The notes under the pieces are model-generated. The model had not been told where the DNA came from and did not search any database. It worked only from the letters and a program-made list of their open reading frames with translations. The translations under genes and the position numbers were made by a program. From JAWXCB01 sp034440455 (GTDB taxonomy: Bacteria > Bacteroidota > Bacteroidia > Chitinophagales > CAIOSU01), in NCBI GenBank assembly GCA_034440455.1, contig JAWXCB010000082.1, positions 1 to 30,256 of the forward strand: a stretch of 30,256 bases of DNA, read 5' to 3'. Of the stretch, positions 22,692-30,197 are shown in pieces (within the stretch, counting starts at the first letter, position 1; every line of letters begins with the position of its first letter).

Positions 22692-22880
22692 TACACTTCT
22701 TCGGAAGAATATCTTTCAACTTAACTGCAAAGAATGCGTGACGCGCTCTTTTGCACCGCCTCACCCCCCTTCTCCAAAGGAGAGGAGAGTCCAAACTGTA
22801 TCATAAATAAGATAGGCTTTCTCTAAAAAGAGAATTGCATTTTCAGAAGAGGTCTAATCGTATTTTCCGAAGTGGTTTAT

Positions 22881-23411
22881 CTATTGCACTATTCTGTCGC
22901 AGCGTATAATGATGGGGGGCAATGCGAGGGTATCGCTGATATTGCCCGCACGGTCTCTGAGGAAAACAGAGAAATAAACGGTATCAAGGATTTTGACGGG
23001 GTCAAGCACACAGGGGAAGCCTGCGTTGATGCAACAAATTGGGGGACTGGTGAAATCAATCTCTCCTGAGATTGCATCGGAACTTCCCTTTGGGGGTATT
23101 ACGGGAATTTGATAGACAGCGGTAAAGCATTGGGGGACTCTGTCGTCAATGAGGAATAGGCTGCGCCCACCACCCAGGCATGTATCGAGGTTGCATAGCT
23201 TGCAGAGGGTGTCTTGCGTAGCAAAGCCTAAGTCGCCATCACCGTCAGTAAATTCGACTTTTATTCTAACGGTGTCTTTCTGGTCAACTTCGGTTCTGGA
23301 AAGGGATGCAAAGGTGATTACCGGCTCAATGGGATAATTGGGGGGGCTGATGCAACTTGCCATCATGCAAAGGGACAGAGCAAACAAGCGAGATAGACGT
23401 AATTTCATCAA
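22881..23411 (-). CDS. Cys-rich lipoprotein of unknown function
   Basis: 176 residues. The N-terminus has basic residues, a hydrophobic stretch (LFALSLCMMASC) and a lipobox cysteine at Cys20, so it should be a lipoprotein of the outer or inner membrane. The mature part starts ISPPNYPIEPVITF and has FTDGDGDLGF, a pattern common in Bacteroidota lipoproteins with an immunoglobulin-like fold. Nine further cysteines are present, several close together (CKLCNLDTC, then ICCINAGFPC), which suggests disulfides. It is convergent with der and divergent from the LuxE-like gene 58 bp away. No reaction can be named. Confidence 0.7.
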   Translation of the reverse strand: MMKLRLSRLFALSLCMMASCISPPNYPIEPVITFASLSRTEVDQKDTVRIKVEFTDGDGDLGFATQDTLCKLCNLDTCLGGGRSLFLIDDRVPQCFTAVYQIPVIPPKGSSDAISGEIDFTSPPICCINAGFPCVLDPVKILDTVYFSVFLRDRAGNISDTLALPPIIIRCDRIVQ

Positions 23412-23469
23412 CGGATTTTTTCTACAGTAACTACAATATTAGCCAAATTATTATCCGCGCTTTTTCAAG

Positions 23470-24465
23470 ATGATTGCCGCACAACCACACCGGAAGGAGA
23501 AGATTTTTGAATTGAAAAGCAGCGCGGAGTTTGCCGAATGCGCACTGGAGATTTTCCGTTTTCAGGCAACGCATGTTCCTGTATATGCGCAATATCTGCA
23601 GCTGCTGAAAACAAACATCGGGCAAATTGATTCAATAGAAAAAATTCCTTTTCTGCCTATTGGTTTTTTTAAAAGCCATCAAGTAATTACTGAAAAAGCA
23701 ACTGCTGAAATCATTTTTGAGAGCAGCGGCACTACGCAACAAACTCCTTCGCGGCATTCTATTGTGGACAAGGAGTTGTATGAAAGGAGTTGTATGAACT
23801 GCTTTGAATTGTTTTTCGGCAGCGCTGCGGACTATTGCATTCTTGCATTGCTGCCTTCTTATTTGGAACGAAAAAATTCTTCGCTTGTGTTTATGGCGGA
23901 CGCGCTGATTAAAAAATCTGCGCATCCTTTGAGCGGATTTTTTTTGGATGATTACGCTGCGCTTTCGGAACGATTAAAAACGCTGGAAGCGCAACAGCAA
24001 AAAACTTTGCTGCTGGGGGTTTCGTTTGCGCTGCTTGATTTTGCGGAACAGTTTCCTTTGCGCCTGAACAACACCATCATTCTGGAAACGGGCGGGATGA
24101 AGGGGAGAAGAAAGGAACTGACGCGGGCGGAACTGCATTCAACATTGATGCGCTATTTTGCAGTGGAAAAGATTTATTCGGAATATGGCATGACGGAGCT
24201 TCTCTCGCAAGCGTATTCAACGGGAGGCGGAATTTATAAAACGCCCCCGTGGATGAAGGTGCTGATACGCAACGCGCAAGACCCGTTTGAGATTTTACCT
24301 CAGGAAACAACGGGCGGCATCAACATCATTGACCTTGCGAACATTCATTCCTGCTCTTTTCTGCAAACGGATGACCTTGGGAAACGCTCCGCTGACGGCT
24401 CATTTGAGGTGCTGGGAAGAATGGATAGCGCGGAATTGCGGGGGTGTAATCTTTTGCTGGAGTAG
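23470..24465 (+). CDS. LuxE-like acyl-protein synthetase family protein
   Basis: 331 residues from the ATG at 23470. It belongs to the LuxE/acyl-protein synthetase type, an ANL-related fold that activates acyl groups with ATP. Visible marks are an ATP-binding loop IFESSGTTQQTPSRH (about 83-97), LETGGMKGRRKEL, YSEYGMTELLSQAY (the usual ANL YG.TE segment), and a C-terminal LQTDDLGKRSADGSFEVLGR. In many Bacteroidota such genes stand alone without luciferase partners, so the substrate is unknown. The last 102 bp are duplicated at 27529-27630, showing that something was inserted at its 3' end. Confidence 0.85.
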   Translation: MIAAQPHRKEKIFELKSSAEFAECALEIFRFQATHVPVYAQYLQLLKTNIGQIDSIEKIPFLPIGFFKSHQVITEKATAEIIFESSGTTQQTPSRHSIVDKELYERSCMNCFELFFGSAADYCILALLPSYLERKNSSLVFMADALIKKSAHPLSGFFLDDYAALSERLKTLEAQQQKTLLLGVSFALLDFAEQFPLRLNNTIILETGGMKGRRKELTRAELHSTLMRYFAVEKIYSEYGMTELLSQAYSTGGGIYKTPPWMKVLIRNAQDPFEILPQETTGGINIIDLANIHSCSFLQTDDLGKRSADGSFEVLGRMDSAELRGCNLLLE

Positions 24466-24480
24466 GTAGAAGATGCAACG
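24364..24480 (+). repeat. 3'-end direct repeat, left copy (within the LuxE-like gene)
   Basis: 102 bp (24364-24465) match 27529-27630 with 6 mismatches and no gap. Similarity continues about 12 bp past the stop with a 3-bp gap. This copy completes the intact gene. Confidence 0.9.
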
Positions 24481-24534
24481 AAATTTTCGCTAATTCAGAT
24501 TAATTTTCAAATCAATTCTATTGCTTTTATTTCT

Positions 24535-25877
24535 ATGGATACAGAGAGGAATATCCTAAAATCGTTTTCGGATTTTTATGATTAGAAGCAACATGCTTTG
24601 CTGACTAAACTGCAACTTGCGGAAGCGATTAAGAAAGATTTGGAAACGCTCTATCCGAAAATACAGGCTTTTTACAGGGACTACCATGAGAACAGCGTGC
24701 GGGCATTCATTAATCATTATGCCCTTGTGAAGCATGGCTACCTGCGCAACGCGGAATATTATGCTTGACTGCGGAGGAAACGCTGCTGGAATTTCGCCCG
24801 CAGGCGGAAAAATGCCTGTGGCAGATACAACAGAAGAAGTTATTTAACCTGCAATGCTTATAGCGGGCGGGACAAGTGACGCTGGAAGGCATCAACACTT
24901 CTTACGACTTTTTGTATTGGGAACATGACATTCAGCATTGCCCGTGTGTGCCGCCTGTGACGGAGGAGGAGGTTGACCTTTATATGCGCTACCTGCAAAG
25001 CGACAACTGTAATGTGGAAGGCACTGCATTTATGCACGGATGGCAGGATTATGAGGGGTATAAAGTTGCATCGCAGGGGGAGGATGGGGATATTGTGCCG
25101 CAGTGGTATGTGTTTTTTGATACGTATATGGGAACGTCTGCGCTGCTGAATTTGCCGGACTTGAAAAGCATGAAAGAGCGGCTGTACCGACAGACGCTGG
25201 CTGCGCACAAAATGCAACAGGCAAAAGCAGCGGGCAATTGGCAAGAGCCACCACCGCAGGGTGAACAAAAACCTTTTTTGCGCTACTTTGATAATAAGGA
25301 ACTGATGCGCTTTGTGAGCGAATTTGAGAGCGAGGAAAACCAAGAAATGTTTTTGAACTATCAGCATGTACACTATCAACCTACGAAGGATGACCAATCT
25401 ATTAAGGAAGAATTGGAAAACGCTATTTACCTGACGCTCTCAAAAGCGAAGGAGCATGTGCCGATTGAGGCGCACAGCGACTGGATGCAGGCGGTGATTC
25501 GTGCAGCCAAAAGATATAAGCAAGAAAAAATTGCGGAGGCGATGCCTTCGGTGTTTGAGGAATACACGTTTAAAATAGAAGCGGGTATCGGCTATCCTGC
25601 GTTGGAAAAAGAGAACACTTATGAATGGGTGAAGCAACTGGGGGAGGAGATATTGGAAGGGAGGTCGCTGGCCGGGGAGCCGAGGGATTATGAATATTGA
25701 TTTGAGGCGTATCACCACGAGGTCGGGGCGGACACCAACCAAGGCGAAGCGCATCGCCACGAGGTCGGGAGACACACCAACCATGGCGGGGAACACACCA
25801 ACCAGATCGAGGCGCACACCAACCAAATCGAAGCGTATCACCGCCAAAATGAGAAATATCACATGGGGATTGAATGA
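24535..25877 (+). pseudogene. Unrecognised gene with several stops, a frameshift and a heptad-repeat tail
   Basis: Starts MDTERNILKSFSDFYD at 24535, then TAG (24583). It continues KQHALLTKLQLAEAIKKDLE... until a frameshift near 24760-24766, then TAG (24861). A long open stretch (GTG at 24876) runs through YWEHDIQHCPCVPPVTEEEVDL to RDYEY and ends at TGA (25698-25700). The same frame goes on to 25875 with eight 7-residue repeats of EAHTNQI type (for example GEHTNQI, EAHTNQI, EAYHRQN). The fit of the tail to a heptad pattern suggests a coiled coil. The product is not recognised. The longest intact piece (24876-25700, 274 residues) may be called a gene by software, but the flanking frames argue for decay. 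Confidence 0.7.
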
Positions 25878-25898
25878 CAAAAATGCAGGCGGGAAAGG

Positions 25899-25926
25899 GG
25901 AATTAGGAATTAGGAATTGGGAATTT
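25899..25926. repeat. Heptamer array, GGAATTA family
   Basis: Four units, two of them identical GGAATTA, after the broken gene. Same family as at 4876 and 3488. Confidence 0.85.
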
Positions 25927-26123
25927 TGAAAGCCCGCCTAAGGGGGGCGACCTATTTTTCACGCAGAGGCGCGGAGAAATGGAGGGACGAAAGGGACATT
26001 TGGGACTAAATGCCCGCGCTGGAAGTTGCAAACTTGCGTGATGGTTTCCACGAGATGCAATCTCGCGGGAGAGGGGATTTGCAGGGGGATTAGAAAGGGT
26101 GGAGTTTTGGAAATTCCGAACAT

Positions 26124-26154
26124 TTACCAATTTGGTAACTATTGGCTACCTTTG
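26124..26154 (+). promoter_or_regulatory. Putative higBA promoter and operator
   Basis: A perfect 15-bp palindrome TTACCAA-T-TTGGTAA (26124-26138) lies just before TACCTTTG (26147-26154), an exact TAnnTTTG. The higB start follows 17 bp later. The palindrome would suit binding of the HigA dimer for autorepression; this is inference. Confidence 0.5.
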
Positions 26155-26171
26155 AGTAAATGCCATAGCGT

Positions 26172-26465
26172 TTGAGAATAATTGCGCTTAAAACCCTGAG
26201 AAAATTTTATGAAAAGCATCGTGACAGCGAGCAGGCATTAAAGGCATGGTATGATGATGCGAGGCGGGCGCAATGGAAATCACAGGAAGAGGTGAAGCGG
26301 CAATATGTGTCAGCGAGCATTCTGAAGGGAAACCGGGTTGTGTTCAATATAAAGGGAGGACATTACCGGTTGATTGTAAAATTTAATTACAAGTATGGAC
26401 ATACGTGGATTCGGTTCATCGGCACACATGCGGCATACGATAGGATAGACGCAGAAAAAATTTAA
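26172..26465 (+). CDS. higB: HigB-type mRNA interferase toxin
   Basis: 97 residues, RelE-superfamily HigB type, which cuts mRNA, usually on the ribosome. The start is TTG at 26172, giving MRIIALKTLRKFYEKH, the position where family members begin (compare the usual MRVI..RTLREFW). Further marks are ALKAWYDDARRAQWKS, VVFNIKGGHYRLIVKFNY and the terminal WIRFIGTHAAYDRIDA. It lies 3 bp before the antitoxin gene, toxin first as usual for higBA. It lies in the segment bracketed by the 102-bp direct repeat. Confidence 0.93.
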   Translation: MRIIALKTLRKFYEKHRDSEQALKAWYDDARRAQWKSQEEVKRQYVSASILKGNRVVFNIKGGHYRLIVKFNYKYGHTWIRFIGTHAAYDRIDAEKI

Positions 26466-26468
26466 TCT

Positions 26469-26819
26469 ATGAAGCCGATAAAAAACGAGAAACAATACAA
26501 GGCAGCGCTTGCCAGATTAGAAAAGGTATTTGATGCCGCCCCCGGAACAAAACAGGGCGATGAATCGGAAATGCTTGCAATTCTGATAGAAGTCTATGAG
26601 AATAAGCATTATGCTGTTGGACCGCCTGACCCGATTGAGGCGATTAAGTTTTATATGGAGCAGAAAGGCTACACGCTGAAAGAATTGGAGCAAGCGCTGG
26701 GCTATAAGAGCAGGGTTTCAGAAATATTGAGCCGGAAGCGAAAGTTAAACCTGAACATGATTCGCAGCCTTCATGAAAAGTGGAAGATACCGCTGGAATC
26801 GTTAGTGACGGATTATTGA
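26469..26819 (+). CDS. higA: HigA-type antitoxin
   Basis: 116 residues from the ATG at 26469. The N-terminal half (KNEKQYKAALARLEKVFD...SEMLAILIEVYENKHY) is the toxin-binding region of the COG5499-like type. The C-terminal half is a helix-turn-helix (IKFYMEQKGYTLKELEQALGY, then SRVSEILSRKRKLNL). It neutralises HigB and represses the operon. The gene follows higB with a 3-bp gap, so the two should be co-transcribed. Confidence 0.93.
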   Translation: MKPIKNEKQYKAALARLEKVFDAAPGTKQGDESEMLAILIEVYENKHYAVGPPDPIEAIKFYMEQKGYTLKELEQALGYKSRVSEILSRKRKLNLNMIRSLHEKWKIPLESLVTDY

Positions 26820-26983
26820 TATTTCGGGAGATAGAAGCCGCGAGTCCGATTTTAGCTATGTTTTTTTTAAAGGTAATCTGCTCTCATTCCTTCTTCCTTT
26901 TTTCGGGAGGCTTTGGCGTAGCTTGCGCTCGCTGCGCGATTCATCGGGATTATTGGAATTGTCTGAAGGGTGGTATTTAATTG

Positions 26984-27003
26984 CCCCGCCATTAATGGCG
27001 GGG
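26984..27003. repeat. 20-bp perfect palindrome CCCCGCCATT/AATGGCGGGG
   Basis: Same size and CCCCG...CGGGG ends as the hairpin at 2733-2752; probably the same family. Confidence 0.7.
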
Positions 27004-27076
27004 ATAAATGAACCACACACACAATTTTTTTGGCGGCTTTAGCCCTTGCGCGGGTAGTGGAGGTACGTTAATATTC

Positions 27077-27103
27077 CGCGGAAAGAAGTCCACTCTTTCC
27101 GCG
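27077..27103. repeat. 10-bp stem hairpin
   Basis: CGCGGAAAGA pairs with TCTTTCCGCG across AGTCCAC. No T-run follows. Confidence 0.6.
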
Positions 27104-27214
27104 CTAAAGAAGACCGGTATAGTTAACTGCCTGATTTAAGTTGATCGGTTGCTGGTTCACTGGTTCAAGTTTACATTTTTTTAAATACGCGGAGAATATT
27201 ACGTTGGAGCCGAT

Positions 27215-27235
27215 AGTTTAAAGTTTGAAGTTTGA
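27215..27235. repeat. Heptamer array, AGTTTGA family
   Basis: Three units (AGTTTAA, AGTTTGA, AGTTTGA), the same family as in the era-der spacer. Confidence 0.7.
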
Positions 27236-27237
27236 AG

Positions 27238-27274
27238 AAACCTCTTCGGGAAACCGAGGGAGGTTTTTGTTTTT
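27238..27274 (+). terminator. Orphan rho-independent terminator
   Basis: AAACCTC pairs with GAGGTTT, an inner CGG/CCG stem is capped by GAAA, and TTTTTGTTTTT follows. No gene ends close upstream on this strand (higA ends 420 bp before), so it may be the relic of a lost gene. Confidence 0.65.
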
Positions 27275-27528
27275 GGGATGGAGAGATTCTTCGCTACGTA
27301 TGACTTCGCTCAGAATGACGGGTTATTTAAGATGTGAAGAATCATCCCCCTGCCCCCTTCGCAGACGCGCTGGGCAAAGGCGCAAGGGGGACTTCTGATG
27401 CTGGCGCAGGTAGGGTTGCGGCTTTGTGTTGTGCTTTGAGATGTGCTGAACTTCGGACGAGGGCGCTACGCGTACGATTGATAAAGAAGTGAAATCAGTA
27501 CGCGCCACATTTTCAAAAAGTTTTTACC

Positions 27529-27642
27529 CAAACGGATGACCTTGGGAAACTTTCTGCTGACGGCTCTTTTGAGGTGCTGGGAAGAATGGATAGCGCGGAA
27601 TTGAGGGGGTGTAATCTTTTGCTGGAGTAAGAAGACACAACA
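27529..27642 (+). repeat. 3'-end direct repeat, right copy (displaced 3' end of the LuxE-like gene)
   Basis: It keeps the same reading as the gene end (QTDDLGKLSADGSFEVLGR...LLLE, stop TAA) but has no upstream gene body. See 24364-24480. Confidence 0.9.
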
Positions 27643-27655
27643 TATTGCGTCTCTA
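27633..27655. repeat. Short hairpin at the aroC stop codon
   Basis: AGACACAA pairs with TTGCGTCT (one mismatch) across CATA and is followed by CTA, the complement of the aroC stop TAG. Confidence 0.5.
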
Positions 27656-28732
27656 CAGTTTGCTCACCTTGCTGCGCAACAGGTGGTCGGCAAGCACGAG
27701 CGCTGCCATCGCCTCAACGATTGGCACGGCTCGCGGCAAGACGCACGGGTCGTGGCGACCTTTGCCTTTCATCACGGCTTTGTCGCCTGCTTCGTTCACG
27801 CTCGCTTGCGCCTGCATGATGGTGGCAACGGGCTTGAAGGCGACCTTGAAATAAATATCCATGCCGTTGCTGATGCCGCCTTGTATGCCGCCCGAATGAT
27901 TTGTTTTGGTGATGATTTTATTTCCTTTCTTCTCAAAAATGTCGTTGTGCTCGGAGCCTTTCAGCTTTACGCCCTGAAAGCCGCTGCCATATTCAAAGCC
28001 CTTGGTGGCGTTGATGCTGAGCATGGCTTTTGCAAGGTCGGCATGGAGTTTATCAAACACCGGCTCGCCCAAGCCCACGGGGCAATGCTGCACCACGCAA
28101 CTCACCGTGCCGCCCAGCGTGTCGCCTGCTTTGCGCGCTTTTTCAATCATTGTAATCATCGCTTGGGCAACTTTTTTATCGGGGCAGCGGACGATGTTTT
28201 TCTCCGCTTCGTTAAGGTTCAGTTGTGTGTAATCTTTTTGCAACGCGAGATTTCCCACTGAGGATACGAATGCTTTTATTTCAACGCCCGCAGTTTTCAA
28301 TAGGAGTTTTGCAATGACGCCTGCTGCGACTCGAGCTGCGGTTTCGCGGGCTGATGAGCGCCCGCCACCGCGATAATCGCGGATGCCATATTTTTCCTGA
28401 TAGGTGAAATCAGCGTGCGAGGGGCGATACACGCTTTTCATCTCATCATAATCTTTGGAACGCTGGTCGGTGTTTCTGATTAAAAAAGAAATCGGAGTGC
28501 CGAGTGTTTTTCCTTCAAAGATTCCCGACAGGATTTCCACCTCATCTTCTTCTTTTCGCTGGGTGGTGATTTTTGATTGCCCGGGTTTGCGCCTCTGCAT
28601 TTCCTGTTGGATGAAAGCCGTATCTATTTTCAATCCGGCAGGGCATCCGTCAATTATGACTCCGATGGCAGCGCCATGTGATTCGCCAAAGGTGGTGATT
28701 CTGAAAATTTCTCCGAAACTGTTTCCCGCCAT
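27653..28732 (-). CDS. aroC: Chorismate synthase
   Basis: Last step of the shikimate pathway: 1,4-elimination of phosphate from EPSP to give chorismate, needing reduced FMN. 359 residues, the usual length. Motifs are FGESHGAAIGVIIDGCPAG at the start, DYRGGGRSSARETAARVAAG in the middle, and GRHDPCVLPRAVPIVEAMAA near the end. The ATG at 28732 gives MAGNSFGEIFRITTFGESHG. A GTTAGTT heptamer array starts 9 bp upstream. It is convergent with the displaced 3' end of the LuxE-like gene. Confidence 0.97.
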   Translation of the reverse strand: MAGNSFGEIFRITTFGESHGAAIGVIIDGCPAGLKIDTAFIQQEMQRRKPGQSKITTQRKEEDEVEILSGIFEGKTLGTPISFLIRNTDQRSKDYDEMKSVYRPSHADFTYQEKYGIRDYRGGGRSSARETAARVAAGVIAKLLLKTAGVEIKAFVSSVGNLALQKDYTQLNLNEAEKNIVRCPDKKVAQAMITMIEKARKAGDTLGGTVSCVVQHCPVGLGEPVFDKLHADLAKAMLSINATKGFEYGSGFQGVKLKGSEHNDIFEKKGNKIITKTNHSGGIQGGISNGMDIYFKVAFKPVATIMQAQASVNEAGDKAVMKGKGRHDPCVLPRAVPIVEAMAALVLADHLLRSKVSKL

Positions 28733-28740
28733 GAGACGAA

Positions 28741-28775
28741 ATTAGTTGATAGTTCTTAGTTGACTGTTGTCTGAT
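28741..28775. repeat. Degenerate heptamer array, GTTAGTT family
   Basis: Five units (ATTAGTT, GATAGTT, CTTAGTT, GACTGTT, GTCTGAT) just upstream of the aroC start, as at parE. Confidence 0.75.
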
Positions 28776-28785
28776 ATACGATTGG

Positions 28786-28929
28786 GTGTACGACACTTTA
28801 AAATTGCTTCACTCTGAATAGGCGATGTCATGCTCCCGCACATGCGGGATTCCGACATCCCCAAAAAAAAGATTTTCGAGGGGATTCCGGCATAAAGCCG
28901 GAACGACAAGGGGATGAAGTGTCGAACAC
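28786..28929. repeat. Nested REP-like element, family B copy 2
   Basis: Outer arms GTGTACGACACTT (28786-28798) and AAGTGTCGAACAC (28917-28929) are complementary in 12 of 13 positions. Inside are GATGTC...GACATC around CCGCA/TGCGG (28824-28859), a CCCC...GGGG pair, and TTCCGGC-ATAAA-GCCGGAA. The opening TGTCATGCTCCCGCACATGC is shared with 2466 onward. Confidence 0.7.
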
Positions 28930-28951
28930 GCTATACGATTGTGCGACTCAA

Positions 28952-29043
28952 TTAAGGGCAGTTCTAAAAATTGCTTTTTTTATCACCTCTCCCTCTCCAG
29001 ATGGAGAGGGTATATGTAGTAGAATTTTTAGAACTGCCCTTAA
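28952..29043. mobile_element. MITE-like element, 92 bp with perfect 21-bp inverted ends
   Basis: The left end reads TTAAGGGCAGTTCTAAAAAT (plus T) and the right end (29023-29043) is its exact reverse complement. The middle holds a hairpin CCCTCTCC-AGAT-GGAGAGGG. The outer TTAA may be target duplication. There is no coding capacity. The right end supplies the stop codon of the neighbouring barrel protein. Confidence 0.75.
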
Positions 29044-30197
29044 TAGCTCCACCTTAGCCGAAAGTAAAGTAACTCCGCCTGGTCTTTGTATTCGTCATTT
29101 ACATTGGAGAAGAAAAGTTGCCCCACTAAATCAATATCCCAGTCTTCTTTAATATTGTAAGTAAGCACCGGGTTGATAAACAGCGCATGGCTGCCGGGAC
29201 TGTATAGAGTTGATAACCCCGCGTTAAGAAAAGGCGTGATAGGATAGAGGGCCTGCACGAAAAAATTGTATTTGTAAGGCGAAAGTGTTTTTGCGGAAAT
29301 GTTGAACACGCTGAGGAAAAAGTTTGCATCGTTGCTGCCGTTGCTCACATATAGAAAAGAAGAGTTTAAATAGAGGCTGTTCTTAAATGAATAATCAACC
29401 GACAGCACGCCCGTGAATACGCCCGTTGAATCGGTGAAGTGGCGGTAGGGATGGAAATAAGAAAACTCGCCTTTGAATCCTGCGTTTTTGATGTTGCCCG
29501 CCCAGCCGCCACCGGCAACCACATCTTTATGCGCCACCCCGCTAAACGCCTGAAAATCAAATTTTGCTTTATTGAACTTATAGAGCGCAGCGCTCACCAC
29601 TTCATTTTTTTCTGTGGCAATCTTTGAAGTGATTTCAATGGAGGAGGAGGAGTTGGGATAAAATATAATTCTTGCGGCATCGCTGCCGAGGCGCTCTTCA
29701 TAATCAAAATCATAAAGCGAATAGGCGTTGAAGATGTCATTCGGGTTCCATGCCAGCGTAACGCCCCAGTTGATGCGCTGCCTGCCGAGCGTGGCTTCCC
29801 ACTTGTTTTTTGAATAGCGTACAAACGCGCGGTCGAGCATCACATGCCACACGAAGGCTTTCTTGTCAACTAAGACTACAGACATATCATAGATGTCATT
29901 GTTGTCAATCAGCTCGCCAAAGTCACCAAAGATGTTGGTGAGTTTCACTAACTCACCGAAGTAGATTCGGTCGCGGATTTCAACTGCAAACGTGAGCGGC
30001 TCCACGGGAGCATACCTGAAATTCAGCCGGTGGTGAATGAGGTTGTCGGTGATAATGTTATCAAGCCCTTCTGAAAAATTGGTGGTTTGCAAATACTTCA
30101 CATAGCCGCTGAAGCGATATTTTTTTTCTTTTGCTGATTGTGAAAATGCTTGCAGGGAAAAAAAAATACAGACCAAAAGAATCGCGAAACGAATCAT
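29040..30197 (-). CDS. Outer-membrane beta-barrel protein
   Basis: 385 residues from the ATG at 30197 (MIRFAILLVCIFFSLQAFSQ), a good signal peptide ending near residue 20. The open frame extends 13 codons more but the signal peptide fixes the start. The mature part has alternating hydrophobic stretches, many Tyr/Phe/Trp and short turns, as in Gram-negative barrels (for example HRLNFRYAPVEPLTFAVEIRD, then TLGRQRINWG). The C-terminus YFRLRWSY ends on an aromatic residue as expected for BAM-dependent insertion. The substrate is unknown. The stop codon lies in the inverted end of a MITE-like element. Confidence 0.75.
   Translation of the reverse strand: MIRFAILLVCIFFSLQAFSQSAKEKKYRFSGYVKYLQTTNFSEGLDNIITDNLIHHRLNFRYAPVEPLTFAVEIRDRIYFGELVKLTNIFGDFGELIDNNDIYDMSVVLVDKKAFVWHVMLDRAFVRYSKNKWEATLGRQRINWGVTLAWNPNDIFNAYSLYDFDYEERLGSDAARIIFYPNSSSSIEITSKIATEKNEVVSAALYKFNKAKFDFQAFSGVAHKDVVAGGGWAGNIKNAGFKGEFSYFHPYRHFTDSTGVFTGVLSVDYSFKNSLYLNSSFLYVSNGSNDANFFLSVFNISAKTLSPYKYNFFVQALYPITPFLNAGLSTLYSPGSHALFINPVLTYNIKEDWDIDLVGQLFFSNVNDEYKDQAELLYFRLRWSY

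Larger units (their letters stand above)
26820..27528. other. Gene-free segment of repeats and hairpins
   Basis: About 700 bp with no convincing gene. It has a 20-bp perfect palindrome (26984-27003), a 10-bp stem hairpin (27077-27103), AGTTTGA heptamers (27215-27235), a terminator (27238-27274), a REP fragment (ACTTCGCTCAGAATGACGGG, ending near 27322) and a C-rich/G-rich inverted pair (about 27350-27391). A 66-residue frame from 26780 starts inside higA and has no family features. Confidence 0.6.

Noticed and set aside
25690..25929. A basic Thr/Arg-rich repeat protein
   Set aside because: It is read in another frame of DNA whose upstream frame gives a clean 7-residue repeat continuing the broken gene; it also ends in GGAATTA heptamers.
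26780..26980. A 66-residue protein after higA
   Set aside because: Starts inside higA, composition is not protein-like, and no initiation signal is seen.
24466..27528. A prophage or ICE
   Set aside because: No integrase, structural, relaxase or conjugation gene; only the bracketing repeats suggest integration.
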